Counted from the first letter of the stretch, positions 50,770-61,157 are shown. The stretch is DNA of 64,000 bases from [Mycobacterium] stephanolepidis (GCF_002356335.1 NZ_AP018165.1:186001-250000), one strand, 5' to 3'. The notes: generated by a model from the letters alone, not told the origin. Numbers and translations are program-made.

Positions 50770-51876
50770 GTGATCACCTTTGAGAACGTCACCAAGAAAT
50801 ACCCCGATGGGACCACCGCTGTCGATGATCTCACCATGCACGTTGACGAGGGTTCGTTCACGGTGTTCGTGGGGCCGTCCGGCTGCGGCAAGACCACCTC
50901 GATGCGGATGATCAACAGGATGACCGACCCGACGTCGGGAGTACTGACCGTCGACGGGGCAGATGTCCGGACCGTGGACCCGGTCAAACTGCGGTTGGGC
51001 ATCGGGTATGTCATTCAGAACGCGGGCCTGATGCCGCACCAGCGCGTCGTCGACAATGTGGCGACGGTGCCGGTGCTGCGCGGCGCATCCCGGCGTGCCG
51101 CACGCAAGGCAGCTCTCGATGTTCTGGAACGGGTGGGACTCGATCCAAAATTGGCCGGCCGGTACCCGGCACAGCTCTCGGGAGGTCAACAACAACGTGT
51201 CGGTGTGGCGCGTGCGCTCGCGGCCGATCCACCGATCCTGTTGATGGACGAGCCGTTTAGCGCCGTCGATCCGAATGTGCGCGATGACCTGCAGGCCGAG
51301 ATGCAGCGCCTGCAGGCCGAACTCAACAAGACCATCGTCTTCGTGACGCACGATATCGACGAGGCCGTCAAGCTCGGAGACAAGGTCGCAGTTTTCGGGC
51401 CGGGTGGCGTGCTGCAGCAATATGACGAGCCCGAGCGGGTGTTATCCAATCCGGCAAGCGATTTCGTAGCCGGATTCATCGGGCGCGACCGGGGCTATCG
51501 GGGCCTGCAGTTTCGTGAGGCAAGCGATCTGCCGCTGTACGAGATCAGGCAGATCTTTGAATCGGAGGTCCACGATCTCATCCTCGCTCCGCGCAGCTGG
51601 GTGCTTGTCTGCAATCCGGACGGCACACCGTTCGGCTGGATGGACGATGCTGGGGCGGAAGTCTATCGGTCTGGAAAATCGTTGTACGACAGCGTGATCG
51701 CTGGAGGATCATTGTTCGGACCCGACGGGACGTTGCGGCAGGCTCTGGATGCCGCGCTGTCCTCGCCATCGGGGTTTGGTGTGGCCACCGATGAAGACGG
51801 CCGCGTCCGCGGCGGCGTCCGTGGGGATGACGTCCTCATCGCGCTGGATCGGCAACGCCGGACCGGGCAGCGGTGA
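50770..51876 (+). CDS. proV: Osmoprotectant ABC transporter ATPase ProV
   Basis: A 368-residue ABC ATPase with Walker A GPSGCGKTT, signature LSGGQQQRVGVARAL, Walker B ILLMDEPFSAVD and the H-loop VFVTHDID. The C-terminal 110 residues are a regulatory domain of the CBS-like/TOBE type less conserved than the core. It drives uptake with ProW and ProZ. Start is GTG at 50770. Confidence 0.93.
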   Translation: MITFENVTKKYPDGTTAVDDLTMHVDEGSFTVFVGPSGCGKTTSMRMINRMTDPTSGVLTVDGADVRTVDPVKLRLGIGYVIQNAGLMPHQRVVDNVATVPVLRGASRRAARKAALDVLERVGLDPKLAGRYPAQLSGGQQQRVGVARALAADPPILLMDEPFSAVDPNVRDDLQAEMQRLQAELNKTIVFVTHDIDEAVKLGDKVAVFGPGGVLQQYDEPERVLSNPASDFVAGFIGRDRGYRGLQFREASDLPLYEIRQIFESEVHDLILAPRSWVLVCNPDGTPFGWMDDAGAEVYRSGKSLYDSVIAGGSLFGPDGTLRQALDAALSSPSGFGVATDEDGRVRGGVRGDDVLIALDRQRRTGQR

Positions 51877-51877
51877 G

Positions 51878-52531
51878 ATGCGGTATCTCTTCACTCACCT
51901 CGGCGATGCTTGGCAGCTCGCACTGATCCATATGCGGCTGTCGTTGGTCCCTATTCTCATCGGGTTGGCCATCGCGATTCCTTGCGGCGCACTGATCCAC
52001 CGGCACCGGACGATGCGGCGGGTCACCACGGTGATCGCCAGCATTGTGTTCACGATTCCCTCGCTGGCCTTGTTCGTGGCATTGCCACTGATCATTCCCA
52101 CCCGGATACTCGACGAGGCCAACGTGATGGTGGCGCTGACGCTGTACACCACGGCGCTGCTCATTCGGGCCGTGCCCGAGGCGCTCGACGCCATCGCTCC
52201 CCAGGTGCGTGATGCGGCCACCGCGGTGGGTTACCGCCCACTGGCACGCCTCGTCCGCGTCGAACTCCCGCTGTCGATACCCGTGCTCGTGGCAGGCCTG
52301 AGAGTTGTTGCCGTCACGAATATCTCAATGGTGTCCGTGGGCTCGGTGATCGGCATCGGCGGCCTGGGTACCTGGTTCACGGAGGGCTACCAGGCGAACA
52401 AGAGCAGCCAGATCATTGCCGGGATCGTCGCGATCTTCCTGCTGGCGGTCATCGTGGATTCACTCCTGGTTGCCCTCGGCCGTGCTGCCACGCCGTGGAC
52501 CAGGGCGACGAAAGTCGTGGGTGCACGGTGA
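51878..52531 (+). CDS. proW: Osmoprotectant ABC transporter permease ProW
   Basis: A 217-residue permease with about five helices and the EAA loop (EALDAIAPQVRDAATAVGYRP). ATG 51878 is 1 bp after the ProV stop. It forms a heterodimeric channel with ProZ. The end overlaps the proZ start as GTGA. Confidence 0.92.
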   Translation: MRYLFTHLGDAWQLALIHMRLSLVPILIGLAIAIPCGALIHRHRTMRRVTTVIASIVFTIPSLALFVALPLIIPTRILDEANVMVALTLYTTALLIRAVPEALDAIAPQVRDAATAVGYRPLARLVRVELPLSIPVLVAGLRVVAVTNISMVSVGSVIGIGGLGTWFTEGYQANKSSQIIAGIVAIFLLAVIVDSLLVALGRAATPWTRATKVVGAR

Positions 52532-53286
52532 ACTTTCTCTCCGAGGCGCTCGGCTACATATTCACCGCGTCCAATTGGACGGGCCACAGCGGGCTGGGCG
52601 TGCGGATCGGCGAGCACCTGCAGTACACCGCGATTGCCCTGCTGGCCGCGGTCATCATCGCGGTGCCGATAGGTCTGATCATCGGGCACACGGGTCGTGG
52701 CACGTTTCTAGTGGTCAGCGCGGTGAATGCGCTGCGCGCGCTGCCGACACTGGGCGTGCTGCTGTTGGGCGTGCTGCTGTGGGGCTTGGGTTTGGTGCCG
52801 CCGACCGTCGCGCTGCTGCTGCTGGGGGTGCCGCCGCTGCTGGCGGGAACCTACTCCGGCATCGCGAACGTGGATCGCACGGTGGTGCAGGCCGCGCGGG
52901 CCATGGGGATGACGGAACGTCAGGTGCTCTTCGGTGTCGAGTTACCCAACGCCTTACCGCTGATCCTGTCGGGCTTGCGGACGGCGACCCTGCAGATCGT
53001 CGCGACGGCGACCGTGGCCGCCTATGCCAGCCTCGGCGGACTGGGCCGGTACCTCATCGACGGCATCAAGGTGCGGCAGTTCCACTTGGCATTGGTCGGC
53101 GCCCTTTTGGTGACCGCGCTGGCGCTGCTGCTGGATGCGTTCCTCGCCCTGGCGGTGTGGCTGTCGGCTCCCGGCACCGGGCGGCTGCGATGGGCTCCGC
53201 GCGATCTCGGCGGTGACTCAGGGGCGGGGGACAGCGGCGTAGAGGGGCGGGTCGAACCACGTCGGCAGGCCGCGACACAACCGTGA
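52528..53286 (+). CDS. proZ: Osmoprotectant ABC transporter permease ProZ
   Basis: A 252-residue second permease with the EAA loop (NVDRTVVQAARAMGMTERQV) and six hydrophobic segments. The GTG start overlaps the proW stop (GTGA). Its last 69 bases are antisense to the end of the HxlR gene; this C-terminal tail (RRQAATQP) is polar and poorly conserved. Confidence 0.92.
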   Translation: MNFLSEALGYIFTASNWTGHSGLGVRIGEHLQYTAIALLAAVIIAVPIGLIIGHTGRGTFLVVSAVNALRALPTLGVLLLGVLLWGLGLVPPTVALLLLGVPPLLAGTYSGIANVDRTVVQAARAMGMTERQVLFGVELPNALPLILSGLRTATLQIVATATVAAYASLGGLGRYLIDGIKVRQFHLALVGALLVTALALLLDAFLALAVWLSAPGTGRLRWAPRDLGGDSGAGDSGVEGRVEPRRQAATQP

Positions 53287-53880
53287 CGGCCCGCTGAAGG
53301 CCACCTCACCGGAGCGCAACGCATCCGACCACGCGGCGTCGCCGCGCCACACTCGAGTCAGGCTGCGGAGCTGAGCCGTCACGCCGATGTTCACGTCGAA
53401 GCCCGGGTCGGCATCGCACAGGTCGGCGGCCTCGGGCGTGATGATGAGCCACCAGTGCCGCTTGTCGGCGGTGACGTCGCCGAAGCGGAAATGCAGCACG
53501 GTGCGGCCCTCGGGGACCGCGCTGCCGATGACGTGACGGCGCATATCCCAGAGCAGCAGCTTGGGGTCCAGATCCTCGTCCCCGATCTCACCGATCCACC
53601 GGATCCCCCACCGGCTCAACATCTCGACGACGGGGCGCAGCTCACGTCCGGCGTCCGTGGGTACGTAGCGGTTGTCGTGACGTTCGGCGATCCCGGCGCG
53701 CACCAGCCGGTCCAGCCTCTTGGACAGCAGGGACGGGGACATGCGGGGTACTCCGCGCCGAATATCATTGAAATGATCACTGCCAAGCAGTAATTCACGC
53801 ACGATCAGCAGAGTCCACCGCTCGTCGAGCAGCTCCATCGCCTTGGCAACGGGGCAGAATTGGTAATACGACGCACCCAT
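53218..53880 (-). CDS. HxlR-type regulator with extra C-terminal domain
   Basis: A 220-residue protein: residues 1-95 are the HxlR winged helix (YYQFCPVAKAMELLDERWTL, SPSLLSKRLDRLVRAGI) and residues about 110-215 an SCP2-like domain often found after HxlR in actinobacteria. A Cys at residue 9 (FCPVAKA) is where redox-sensing HxlR members have their sensor cysteine. It is divergent from the frameshifted methyltransferase, with a perfect AGTACA-N5-TGTACT dyad between them. Confidence 0.9.
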   Translation of the reverse strand: MGASYYQFCPVAKAMELLDERWTLLIVRELLLGSDHFNDIRRGVPRMSPSLLSKRLDRLVRAGIAERHDNRYVPTDAGRELRPVVEMLSRWGIRWIGEIGDEDLDPKLLLWDMRRHVIGSAVPEGRTVLHFRFGDVTADKRHWWLIITPEAADLCDADPGFDVNIGVTAQLRSLTRVWRGDAAWSDALRSGEVAFSGPSRLCRGLPTWFDPPLYAAVPRP

Positions 53881-53921
53881 GAAATGAACGGTAGGCCGCC
53901 GACGTCACGGTGAACAGCCCC

Positions 53922-53938
53922 AGTACAGATCTTGTACT
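53922..53938. promoter_or_regulatory. Perfect HxlR-type operator
   Basis: AGTACA-GATCT-TGTACT is a perfect inverted repeat with six-base arms and a 5-bp spacer. It is 41 bases from the HxlR start and 36 bases before the methyltransferase ATG at 53975, midway between the two genes. Confidence 0.7.
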
Positions 53939-53974
53939 AGCCCAGGTGCGTTGATCTGCCTAGCGTCTATATGT

Positions 53975-54785
53975 ATGAACACAGAAACAGCCCAAAGAGT
54001 TTCGCTGTGGGCCCTGGGCAACTACGCCGCGGTGGCTTCTGAGGTGATCGCACCGCTGGGCCCGGTCCTCGTCGAGGAGTCCGGCGTCGTCCCCGGCGTC
54101 CGAAGTGTTGGATGTTGCGGCCGGATCCGGGAATGCGGCGATCCCCGCCGCGGGTATCGGCGCGAAGGTGGTGGCCTCCGACCTGACTCCCGAGCTGCTG
54201 GAGGCGGGGCGTGCCGTGGCGGCGCGGGCCGGTGCAGAAATCGATTGGCGGGTCGCGGACGCGCAGGCGCTCCCGTTTGGTGACGAGGAGTTCGATGTCG
54301 TGATGTCCTGCGTCGGGGTGATGTTCGCTCCGCGGCATCAGGACAGCGCCGATGAACTGATCCGCGTCTGCCGGCCGGGTGGAACCATCGGCCTGATCAA
54401 CTGGACGCCGCAGGGATTCATCGGCCAGATGTTCGCGACCATGAAGCCGTTCGCGGCTCCTGCGCCGCCCGGTGCACAACCGCCGCCATGGTGGGGAGAC
54501 CCGGTTCATGTGCGAGCGCTGCTGGCGGACAGGGTCACCGAGGTCACCGTGGAGCCGCGGACGTTGGTGGTGGACCGATTCGCCACCGCCGAGGAGTTCC
54601 GCGACTTCTTCAAGGCCTGTTACGGGCCGACGATCGCCGTCTACGCCGGTATCGCCGGTGATGCGGGCAAGACCGCCGAACTCGACGATGCGCTTGTCGA
54701 GCTGGCGCGACGGCACGATCACGGTGACGGGCGACTGTCGATGGACTGGGAGTATCTGCTGTACGTCGCGCACACGAGGAAGTGA
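53975..54785 (+). pseudogene. Class I SAM methyltransferase interrupted by a 1-base frameshift
   Basis: The natural start is ATG 53975 (MNTETAQRVSLWALGNYAAV). This frame runs through LGPVLVEESGVVPGVR and then goes wrong at 54103-54104. The reading frame beginning GTG 54105 continues with the SAM loop VLDVAAGSGNAAIPA and on to VAHTRK at 54785. Removing one A at 54103/54104 gives PGVR-VLDVAAGSG, the sequence expected for the family. The product would be about 269 residues. Either a base-call error, a true disruption, or use of GTG 54105 giving a shortened protein without its N-terminal 40 residues. The HxlR operator is upstream. Confidence 0.8.
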
Positions 54786-54843
54786 TTCGGAGGGGCCAAG
54801 GGCTCACGAGGGATCAATTTGCGCGGTCGCCTACGGTAGACGG

Positions 54844-55434
54844 GTGAGTAACCCCAGCCCGATGGACCCGGCGACTGGGCCCGCCGTGCTGACCTGGCGT
54901 GCCCACGACGCGTCGCGCATGGAATCCACCCGGGTTCAACTATCGGGTCGACGCATCCGCGCACACGGTCGTTTTGTGGCCGGTGCATCCGAGGCGCACC
55001 CCGCGTTCAGTGCCTCGTACGACCTGGTGACCGACGAGACGGGATCCACCAATCGGTTGTCCCTGTCGACCACCGTGGCCGAGCGGGAGCGGCAGCTCTC
55101 GATCGCGCGGGACGAAGAAGGCATGTGGACCGTGCAGAACCACGAGGGCGCGACACGCTCGTCCTTCGACGGCGCTTTGGACGTCGACGTGGTGTTCAGC
55201 CCCTTCTTCAACGCGCTTCCGATCCGTCGCACCGGCCTCTACCAGCAAGAAGGCAGCACGGTGCTGCCGGTTGTGTACGTGACCCTGCCGGATCTGGTCG
55301 TCAGCCCCGCCACCATCAGCTACCGCAACGACGGTAAGGGCATCAAGGTGGTCTCGCCGGTCGCAGACACCACTGTCACCGTCGATGACGAGGGATTCCT
55401 GCTCGAATACCCCGGGCTTGCCGTCCGGATTTAG
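54844..55434 (+). CDS. Putative glycolipid-binding protein (PF06475-like)
   Basis: A 196-residue protein starting at GTG 54844 ([20 protein letters not shown], then [20 protein letters not shown]). It resembles the putative glycolipid-binding family that sits beside tyrA and tadA in mycobacteria. No signal peptide is seen. It is convergent with tyrA, with a 4-bp overlap of stops. Function is not established. Confidence 0.75.
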   Translation: MSNPSPMDPATGPAVLTWRAHDASRMESTRVQLSGRRIRAHGRFVAGASEAHPAFSASYDLVTDETGSTNRLSLSTTVAERERQLSIARDEEGMWTVQNHEGATRSSFDGALDVDVVFSPFFNALPIRRTGLYQQEGSTVLPVVYVTLPDLVVSPATISYRNDGKGIKVVSPVADTTVTVDDEGFLLEYPGLAVRI

Positions 55435-56393
55435 GGGACGACCCGCAGCACGCCGCCCTGCCGCCCGGCTTCGGCGAGCCGCTCGCGCCAGTCGGCATCC
55501 GCTCGGCTGACGCCGCTGATATCGAACCGCGTGTGCGCCTCGTAGCGTTGCCGCGCGGCGTAGCCGGCCTCTACCAGCAGCTCGACCGAATTCTCCGCGT
55601 TCAGGGTGTTCCACGTCGCCGCCAGCAGTGCCATGGCCTCCTCCAGGGCCGGCAGCACGCCGTGCGGATTCGATTCGCACATGGCGCGTACCAGTGACGG
55701 GTCGGTGGCAGCGACCCGCGTGCCGTCCCGGAAGGATCCGGCAGCCAGTGAGTAGGCCAGCGGCACCCCGTCGGCGGTGACGGCCAGGGCTTCGGCGAGC
55801 AGGTGTGGCAGGTGCGAGATGGCCGCGGCGGCCGCATCGTGCTCATCCGAGCGGGCCGGAACCACCACGGACCCACAGTCCAGGGCCAGCCGAGTCACCT
55901 GTGCGAACACCTGCGGATCGACGTCGTCGTCAACGCTGACGACCCACGTCGCGTCACGGAAAAGCTTCGCGTCCCCGGCACCCCAGCCCGATTCTGTTGT
56001 GCCCGCCATGGGATGCCCACCGACGAATCGCTGCACCAAACCATGCGCGGATACCTCTTGCAGTACAGCAGATTTCACGCTGGTGACATCAGTGAGCGGA
56101 CATTCCGGGGCCAGCTCCGCAATGCGGGCCAGGAGCGCGGACAGGGCCGGGACCGGTACCGCGAGCACGATGAGTGCCTGGGCGTTGCGCGCGCGCCGCA
56201 GCGTCAGGTCCAGATCGGTGGTGGCATCGAAACCGGCAGCCCGCGCGGCCTCGGTGCCCTCGGCGGAGCGGTTGTACCCCCAGACGTGCCGCCCGGCGGC
56301 GGTGGCCGCGCGGACCAGGGATCCGCCGATGAGTCCGAGGCCAAGTACGCAGATCGGGGGGTGTTGGTGGTCGTGTTCGGCGGCGTTCACCAC
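55431..56393 (-). CDS. tyrA: Prephenate dehydrogenase
   Basis: A 320-residue NAD-dependent enzyme of tyrosine biosynthesis. The Rossmann motif [17 protein letters not shown] begins near residue 14, and [16 protein letters not shown] holds the conserved catalytic HPMAG region. No ACT domain is present. Start is GTG at 56393 (another GTG follows directly). It keeps its known neighbours, the glycolipid-binding gene and the tadA pair. Confidence 0.93.
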   Translation of the reverse strand: MVNAAEHDHQHPPICVLGLGLIGGSLVRAATAAGRHVWGYNRSAEGTEAARAAGFDATTDLDLTLRRARNAQALIVLAVPVPALSALLARIAELAPECPLTDVTSVKSAVLQEVSAHGLVQRFVGGHPMAGTTESGWGAGDAKLFRDATWVVSVDDDVDPQVFAQVTRLALDCGSVVVPARSDEHDAAAAAISHLPHLLAEALAVTADGVPLAYSLAAGSFRDGTRVAATDPSLVRAMCESNPHGVLPALEEAMALLAATWNTLNAENSVELLVEAGYAARQRYEAHTRFDISGVSRADADWRERLAEAGRQGGVLRVVP

Positions 56394-56461
56394 ACCAGGT
56401 TGGCATACGTGACCAAGTTGTTTGTGGTCACAACACAGGTTGGGGCATTACCGTATTGCCC

Positions 56462-56992
56462 ATGGACGCACAACGTGCCAAGGCCGCAGGGCCCAGCGCC
56501 GAAAGCCTGGAGGGCTTCGGCGTGGCCGTCGTTCGTGAAGAGGGCCGCTGGCGGGTGACATCGTTGAAGGCCGGGGCGCTCACCGATTTGGCGGCGGCTG
56601 AAACCGAGTTACGTGAATTGCGCAGCGCTGGTGCGGTGTTCGGCCTGCTGGATGTCGACGAGGAATTCTTCATCATCATCCGCCCGGCGCCCTCGGGAAC
56701 GCACCTGCTGATTTCCGATGCCACGGCGGCGGTTGACTATGACATCGCCGTCGAGGTGCTCGACAGGCTGAATATTCCTGTCCCGGAGCTCGATTCCGAT
56801 GAGCTGGACGAAGTCGATCCGTGGGAGGAAGGCGATCTGGGCCTGCTCTCCGATATCGGGCTGCCCGAGCCGGTGCTCAGTGTGATTCTCAGCGAGACCG
56901 ACCTTTACCCGGATGAGCAGCTCGGCATGATCGCCGCGCGTATGGGCTTTGCCGACGAGTTCGGTGCGGTGCTCGACAAGCTGGATCGGTGA
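56462..56992 (+). CDS. tRNA adenosine deaminase-associated protein
   Basis: A 176-residue acidic protein that in actinobacteria is always next to tadA. FGVAVVREEGRWRVTSL and ETELRELRSAGAVFGLLDVD are typical of the N-terminal half. It overlaps tadA by 4 bp (GTGA). The role is unknown; association with TadA is inferred from the fixed pairing. Start ATG 56462. Confidence 0.88.
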   Translation: MDAQRAKAAGPSAESLEGFGVAVVREEGRWRVTSLKAGALTDLAAAETELRELRSAGAVFGLLDVDEEFFIIIRPAPSGTHLLISDATAAVDYDIAVEVLDRLNIPVPELDSDELDEVDPWEEGDLGLLSDIGLPEPVLSVILSETDLYPDEQLGMIAARMGFADEFGAVLDKLDR

Positions 56993-57447
56993 CGTTTCCA
57001 GACGACGAGGCGCTGATTCGCGCCGCATTGGTAGCCGCCGGGGAAGCCGGCGTCGACGATGTGCCGATCGGTGCGGTGATCTATGCCGCGGACGGTACCG
57101 AATTGGCGCGCGCCGCCAATGCTCGTGAACGCCTGGGTGATCCGACGGCGCATGCCGAGGTTCTCGCGCTGCGTGAGGCTGCGGCGAGACATGGCGACGG
57201 CTGGCGGCTGGAGGGTGCGACGCTGGCGGTGACCGTCGAACCGTGCACCATGTGCGCGGGGGCGTTGGTGCTGGCGCGTGTCGGCCGGGTGGTGTTCGGG
57301 GCGTGGGAGCCCAAAACCGGGGCCGTGGGATCGCTGTGGGATGTGGTGCGTGACCGACGCCAGGCGCACCGTCCCGAGGTGCGCGGCGGCGTGCTCGCCG
57401 AGGAGTGCGCGGCCCTGCTCGAGAACTTCTTCGCGGCTAAAAGGTAA
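56989..57447 (+). CDS. tadA: tRNA-specific adenosine deaminase TadA
   Basis: A 152-residue zinc deaminase that makes inosine at the wobble position of tRNA-Arg(ACG). The zinc site is TAHAEV (His55, catalytic Glu57) and PCTMC (Cys86, Cys89). Its substrate tRNA-Arg(ACG) is encoded in the same window at 36253-36328. The start is GTG at 56989, overlapping the associated-protein gene. Confidence 0.95.
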   Translation: MTFPDDEALIRAALVAAGEAGVDDVPIGAVIYAADGTELARAANARERLGDPTAHAEVLALREAAARHGDGWRLEGATLAVTVEPCTMCAGALVLARVGRVVFGAWEPKTGAVGSLWDVVRDRRQAHRPEVRGGVLAEECAALLENFFAAKR

Positions 57448-57508
57448 GTGGCCCGCCCGGCGCTGTGAGTGGTCGGGGTCGCGCGCCGGACGGGCCGATT
57501 CGGGAGGC

Positions 57509-57823
57509 TTACCGGTGCCAGTCGTTGCCGGGTCCGCGGTCCGGGCCGCGATCAGGTCCACGGTCGGGTCCACGATTGTCACCCGGGCCGGGGCCGTCGT
57601 CGCCGCGCCAGTCGCCGGGACGGTCGCGGTCCAGGATGCCGTCGGCGTGGCATTCTCCCCAGTTCATGTTGAAGCCCCAGATCGGGTTCCAGAACTCGCC
57701 GGGGCACCAGTGGTACGTGGGCGCCGGAAGCTCTGGAGCCGGAGCGGCATTGGCGGTGGCGGCGAGGCCGAGCCCGCCGGCGGCTATGGCAGCGGAAGCG
57801 GCAATTCCAACGAGAATTTTCAT
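57509..57823 (-). CDS. Small secreted protein, paralog A (GPDRG-repeat tail)
   Basis: The 104-residue product has a signal peptide (MKILVGIAASAAIAAGGLGL, cleavage after ANAA) and a conserved core YHWCPGEFWNPIWGFN...GECH, with two cysteines. The tail repeats GPDRG. It is paralogous to the gene at 58011-58280: signal peptide and core are nearly identical and the tails differ. Secreted; function unknown. Confidence 0.82.
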   Translation of the reverse strand: MKILVGIAASAAIAAGGLGLAATANAAPAPELPAPTYHWCPGEFWNPIWGFNMNWGECHADGILDRDRPGDWRGDDGPGPGDNRGPDRGPDRGPDRGPGNDWHR

Positions 57824-58010
57824 AAGGAAAGCAAACCATGCAAGGCTGGCAATATCTGACCGCTATGCGTACAGTGCGCTGTAAACATGCTGTCAGTTAA
57901 TACATTTGGCTGCCAGTTAGTCGGTGGTATTCCCGGCTATGTCATTGCATGGCAAATAACCCCGGCCGCAGACTCGCGCCGGCTGCCGGGGTTACTTGGT
58001 GAAGAAGGGG

Positions 58011-58280
58011 CTACGGCCTCCAGTCGTGGTCGTGCCAGTCGCCTCGGTCGTGCCAGTCGCCACGGTCGCGGTCGTGCCAGTCACCATCGCGGTCGCGGTG
58101 CCAGTCGTCGTGGCATTCGCCGAATTCCCAGTTGAATCCCCAGATGGGATTCCAGAACTCGGCCGGGCACCAGTGGTAGTTGGGGGCGGGGACTGCCGGT
58201 GCTGCATTGGCTGTTGCCGCCAAGCCGAGCGCGCTCGCGGCAATGGCGGCGGATGCCGCGATTCCTACAAGAATCTTCAT
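58011..58280 (-). CDS. Small secreted protein, paralog B (His/Asp-rich tail)
   Basis: An 89-residue secreted protein. Signal peptide MKILVGIAASAAIAASALGL, core YHWCPAEFWNPIWGFN...GECH and a His/Asp/Arg/Trp-rich repeat tail (DWHDRGDW). The tail could bind metal ions. GGAAGG lies upstream of the ATG. It is 187 bases upstream of paralog A on the same strand; nothing is identifiable in 57824-58010. Confidence 0.82.
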   Translation of the reverse strand: MKILVGIAASAAIAASALGLAATANAAPAVPAPNYHWCPAEFWNPIWGFNWEFGECHDDWHRDRDGDWHDRDRGDWHDRGDWHDHDWRP

Positions 58281-58638
58281 TGGTCAGGGCCTTCCACACT
58301 TGATGGTGTTGATCTCAGATGTGCCGATCCCCGATGTGGTGTCGACCGCCCGACGGCGCCCGCCCGCCCCGACGAGGCGGATGCCGCGAGATGCCAACAA
58401 GGAACCTGCACATGCTTGATGGAAAACCACTTTCCTTGGAGCCGCGCCGCCGAATTCGTACAGCACGCTGGGAGTTTCCTGCCAGCCATGCGACTTCACG
58501 CATATGGACAGCACATTGCTAACACTGTCGGGTGATGGCGCGATAAAGCACGCTCACCCGTGGCGAGGGGCTTTCCATCGTCAGTAGTCGAGTCAACCGA
58601 TTGGGGGATCGGGCCCGGGGGCCTGTAGTCTCTTCGGC
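58281..58638. other. Gene-free stretch before tRNA-Ser(CGA)
   Basis: This is 358 bases without a convincing gene. Short frames on the minus strand (up to 76 codons) lack a ribosome-binding site or family features. The 3' end holds TAGTCT (58626-58631), a plausible -10 box for the tRNA gene at the right distance, with TTGGGG further upstream as a possible -35. Confidence 0.5.
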
Positions 58639-58729
58639 GGTGGCGTGTCCGAGCGGCCTAAGGAGCACGCCTCGAAAGCGTGTGACGGGTAACCCCCGTC
58701 CGAGGGTTCAAATCCCTCCGCCACCGCCA
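58639..58729 (+). tRNA. tRNA-Ser (anticodon CGA)
   Basis: This is a class II tRNA. Acceptor GGTGGCG pairs with CGCCACC, the anticodon loop is CCTCGAAAG (CGA), the variable arm is long, and the T-loop is GGTTCAAATCC. A CCA is encoded (58727-58729). Its 3' end overlaps the antisense end of the SRPBCC gene by 22 bases. Confidence 0.96.
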
Positions 58730-59169
58730 TATTCTTTGCCGGGTATCCGGTAGCGATCCGCAAGCCACTCTTCGAGCAGGTGCGCGGATCGCGCCGTACT
58801 GTCGGCCACGATGCGCATCAGCACCTTCTCGGAGTGATCGTTGATATCGACCCCCTTGAGGTACGTCGTGAGGGTGGTCCCGTGATCGGCGTACGTGAGA
58901 CGGTGGCTGATGGTCCAGCGGGCCGGATTGCCCTCGCGCACCGTGCCGACGAAGTCCACCGACAGCAGTTCGCCCGAATCCGCGGCAACGACCGTGCAGT
59001 CCCCGGTGCCGAGCAGCCGGGTACCCAGGATGGCTGGGTGGGTGATGCGATACCGGCAACCGACCTCGGGCCGGAACCCGGTGGTGTGCAGTGACCACAG
59101 GTCCGGATCGACCATCACACGCCACACCTGAAGCGGCGTGTAGGCGAAGGACCGCTCCAACAAGATCAT
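58708..59169 (-). CDS. SRPBCC-family protein (DUF2505-like) ending inside a tRNA gene
   Basis: A 153-residue protein: MILLERSFAYTPLQVWRVMV, then TISHRLTYADHGTTLTTYLK and a helix MRIVADSTARSAHLLEEWLA. This fold binds hydrophobic ligands. The last seven codons (GGGGGI and TGA) are the reverse complement of the tRNA-Ser 3' end, including part of its T-arm, so the C-terminal tail is defined by the tRNA gene. ATG 59169 is preferred over one 43 codons upstream. Confidence 0.78.
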   Translation of the reverse strand: MILLERSFAYTPLQVWRVMVDPDLWSLHTTGFRPEVGCRYRITHPAILGTRLLGTGDCTVVAADSGELLSVDFVGTVREGNPARWTISHRLTYADHGTTLTTYLKGVDINDHSEKVLMRIVADSTARSAHLLEEWLADRYRIPGKEYGGGGGI

Positions 59170-59221
59170 TTCGGCGCCCTCACCCGCGCAGCTTAGACGG
59201 GGGGCGGGTGGGTAACCGTGT

Positions 59222-59773
59222 TCAGTCTCGGCGCAACGTGAAGAAGTACGGCTGGTCCATGTCCCGCAGGTCCATGATGCCCAGCAGCGTGTCGTCATCC
59301 ACCTTGCGGAAATGGTCGATGATCGCCTTGTGGTCGTAGACCATGGCCGCGCTGACGGCGCCGCGGAACTCGATATTACGCAGCCGGGCGCGGTGCTTGT
59401 TGGTCCGGATCAGCGGCTTGAGCGCCGACAACGCGGTCGGTGATGTCCGCTTCACCATGGGGGACTCGGTCAGCCCGCTGATCCGGCCCGCGAGCCCCAT
59501 CGGCGCCAGCATCGGATCGACCGCGAAGATATCGCCGCCACCATCGCTGAACAGCAGCGGATGCACGTGATCCACGTCGTCGAACTGCTTGCCGTACCAG
59601 CCCGACACCGTCAGGATGCCGTCCATCGAATGTCCGGTGGGCACCTCGCCACCGTGCCAGCGCTGACCGATCAACTCCTCTGATCGCACGGGCTCCAAGT
59701 TGTCGAAGAAGACCAGGGCCTCCGGGGTGGTGGTGCCCTGCTCCAGCGCGCGAAGATCCGACGTCGATGTCAT
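59222..59773 (-). CDS. GXWXG / DUF4334 domain protein
   Basis: A 183-residue protein. The GXWXG motif (IGQRWHGGEVPTGH, near residues 35-48) and the later DUF4334 part (RARLRNIEFRGAVSAAMVYD, ..DDDTLLGIMDLRDM) identify it. It has no enzyme signature; the fold is predicted to bind small ligands. It ends near the SRPBCC gene on the same strand and may be co-transcribed. Confidence 0.85.
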   Translation of the reverse strand: MTSTSDLRALEQGTTTPEALVFFDNLEPVRSEELIGQRWHGGEVPTGHSMDGILTVSGWYGKQFDDVDHVHPLLFSDGGGDIFAVDPMLAPMGLAGRISGLTESPMVKRTSPTALSALKPLIRTNKHRARLRNIEFRGAVSAAMVYDHKAIIDHFRKVDDDTLLGIMDLRDMDQPYFFTLRRD

Positions 59774-59852
59774 GACCCGAGCCTACGACTGCGATGAGTC
59801 GCGTGGGTGAAGTGCCGAAAGCCGGAGGCCCGATGTGCCCAGGGCAAAATAG

Positions 59853-61094
<1,242 letters not shown>

Positions 61095-61157
61095 ATCGCG
61101 TCGGCCGGAGCGCCTGCGGTTCGGGCGCATCCCCAGATCCAGGCGCACACTGGACAC

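Noticed and set aside
58284-58514. Minus-strand frames of 60-76 codons upstream of the secreted paralog
   Set aside because: No ribosome-binding site or coherent domain is seen and several frames are equally open; treated as non-coding.
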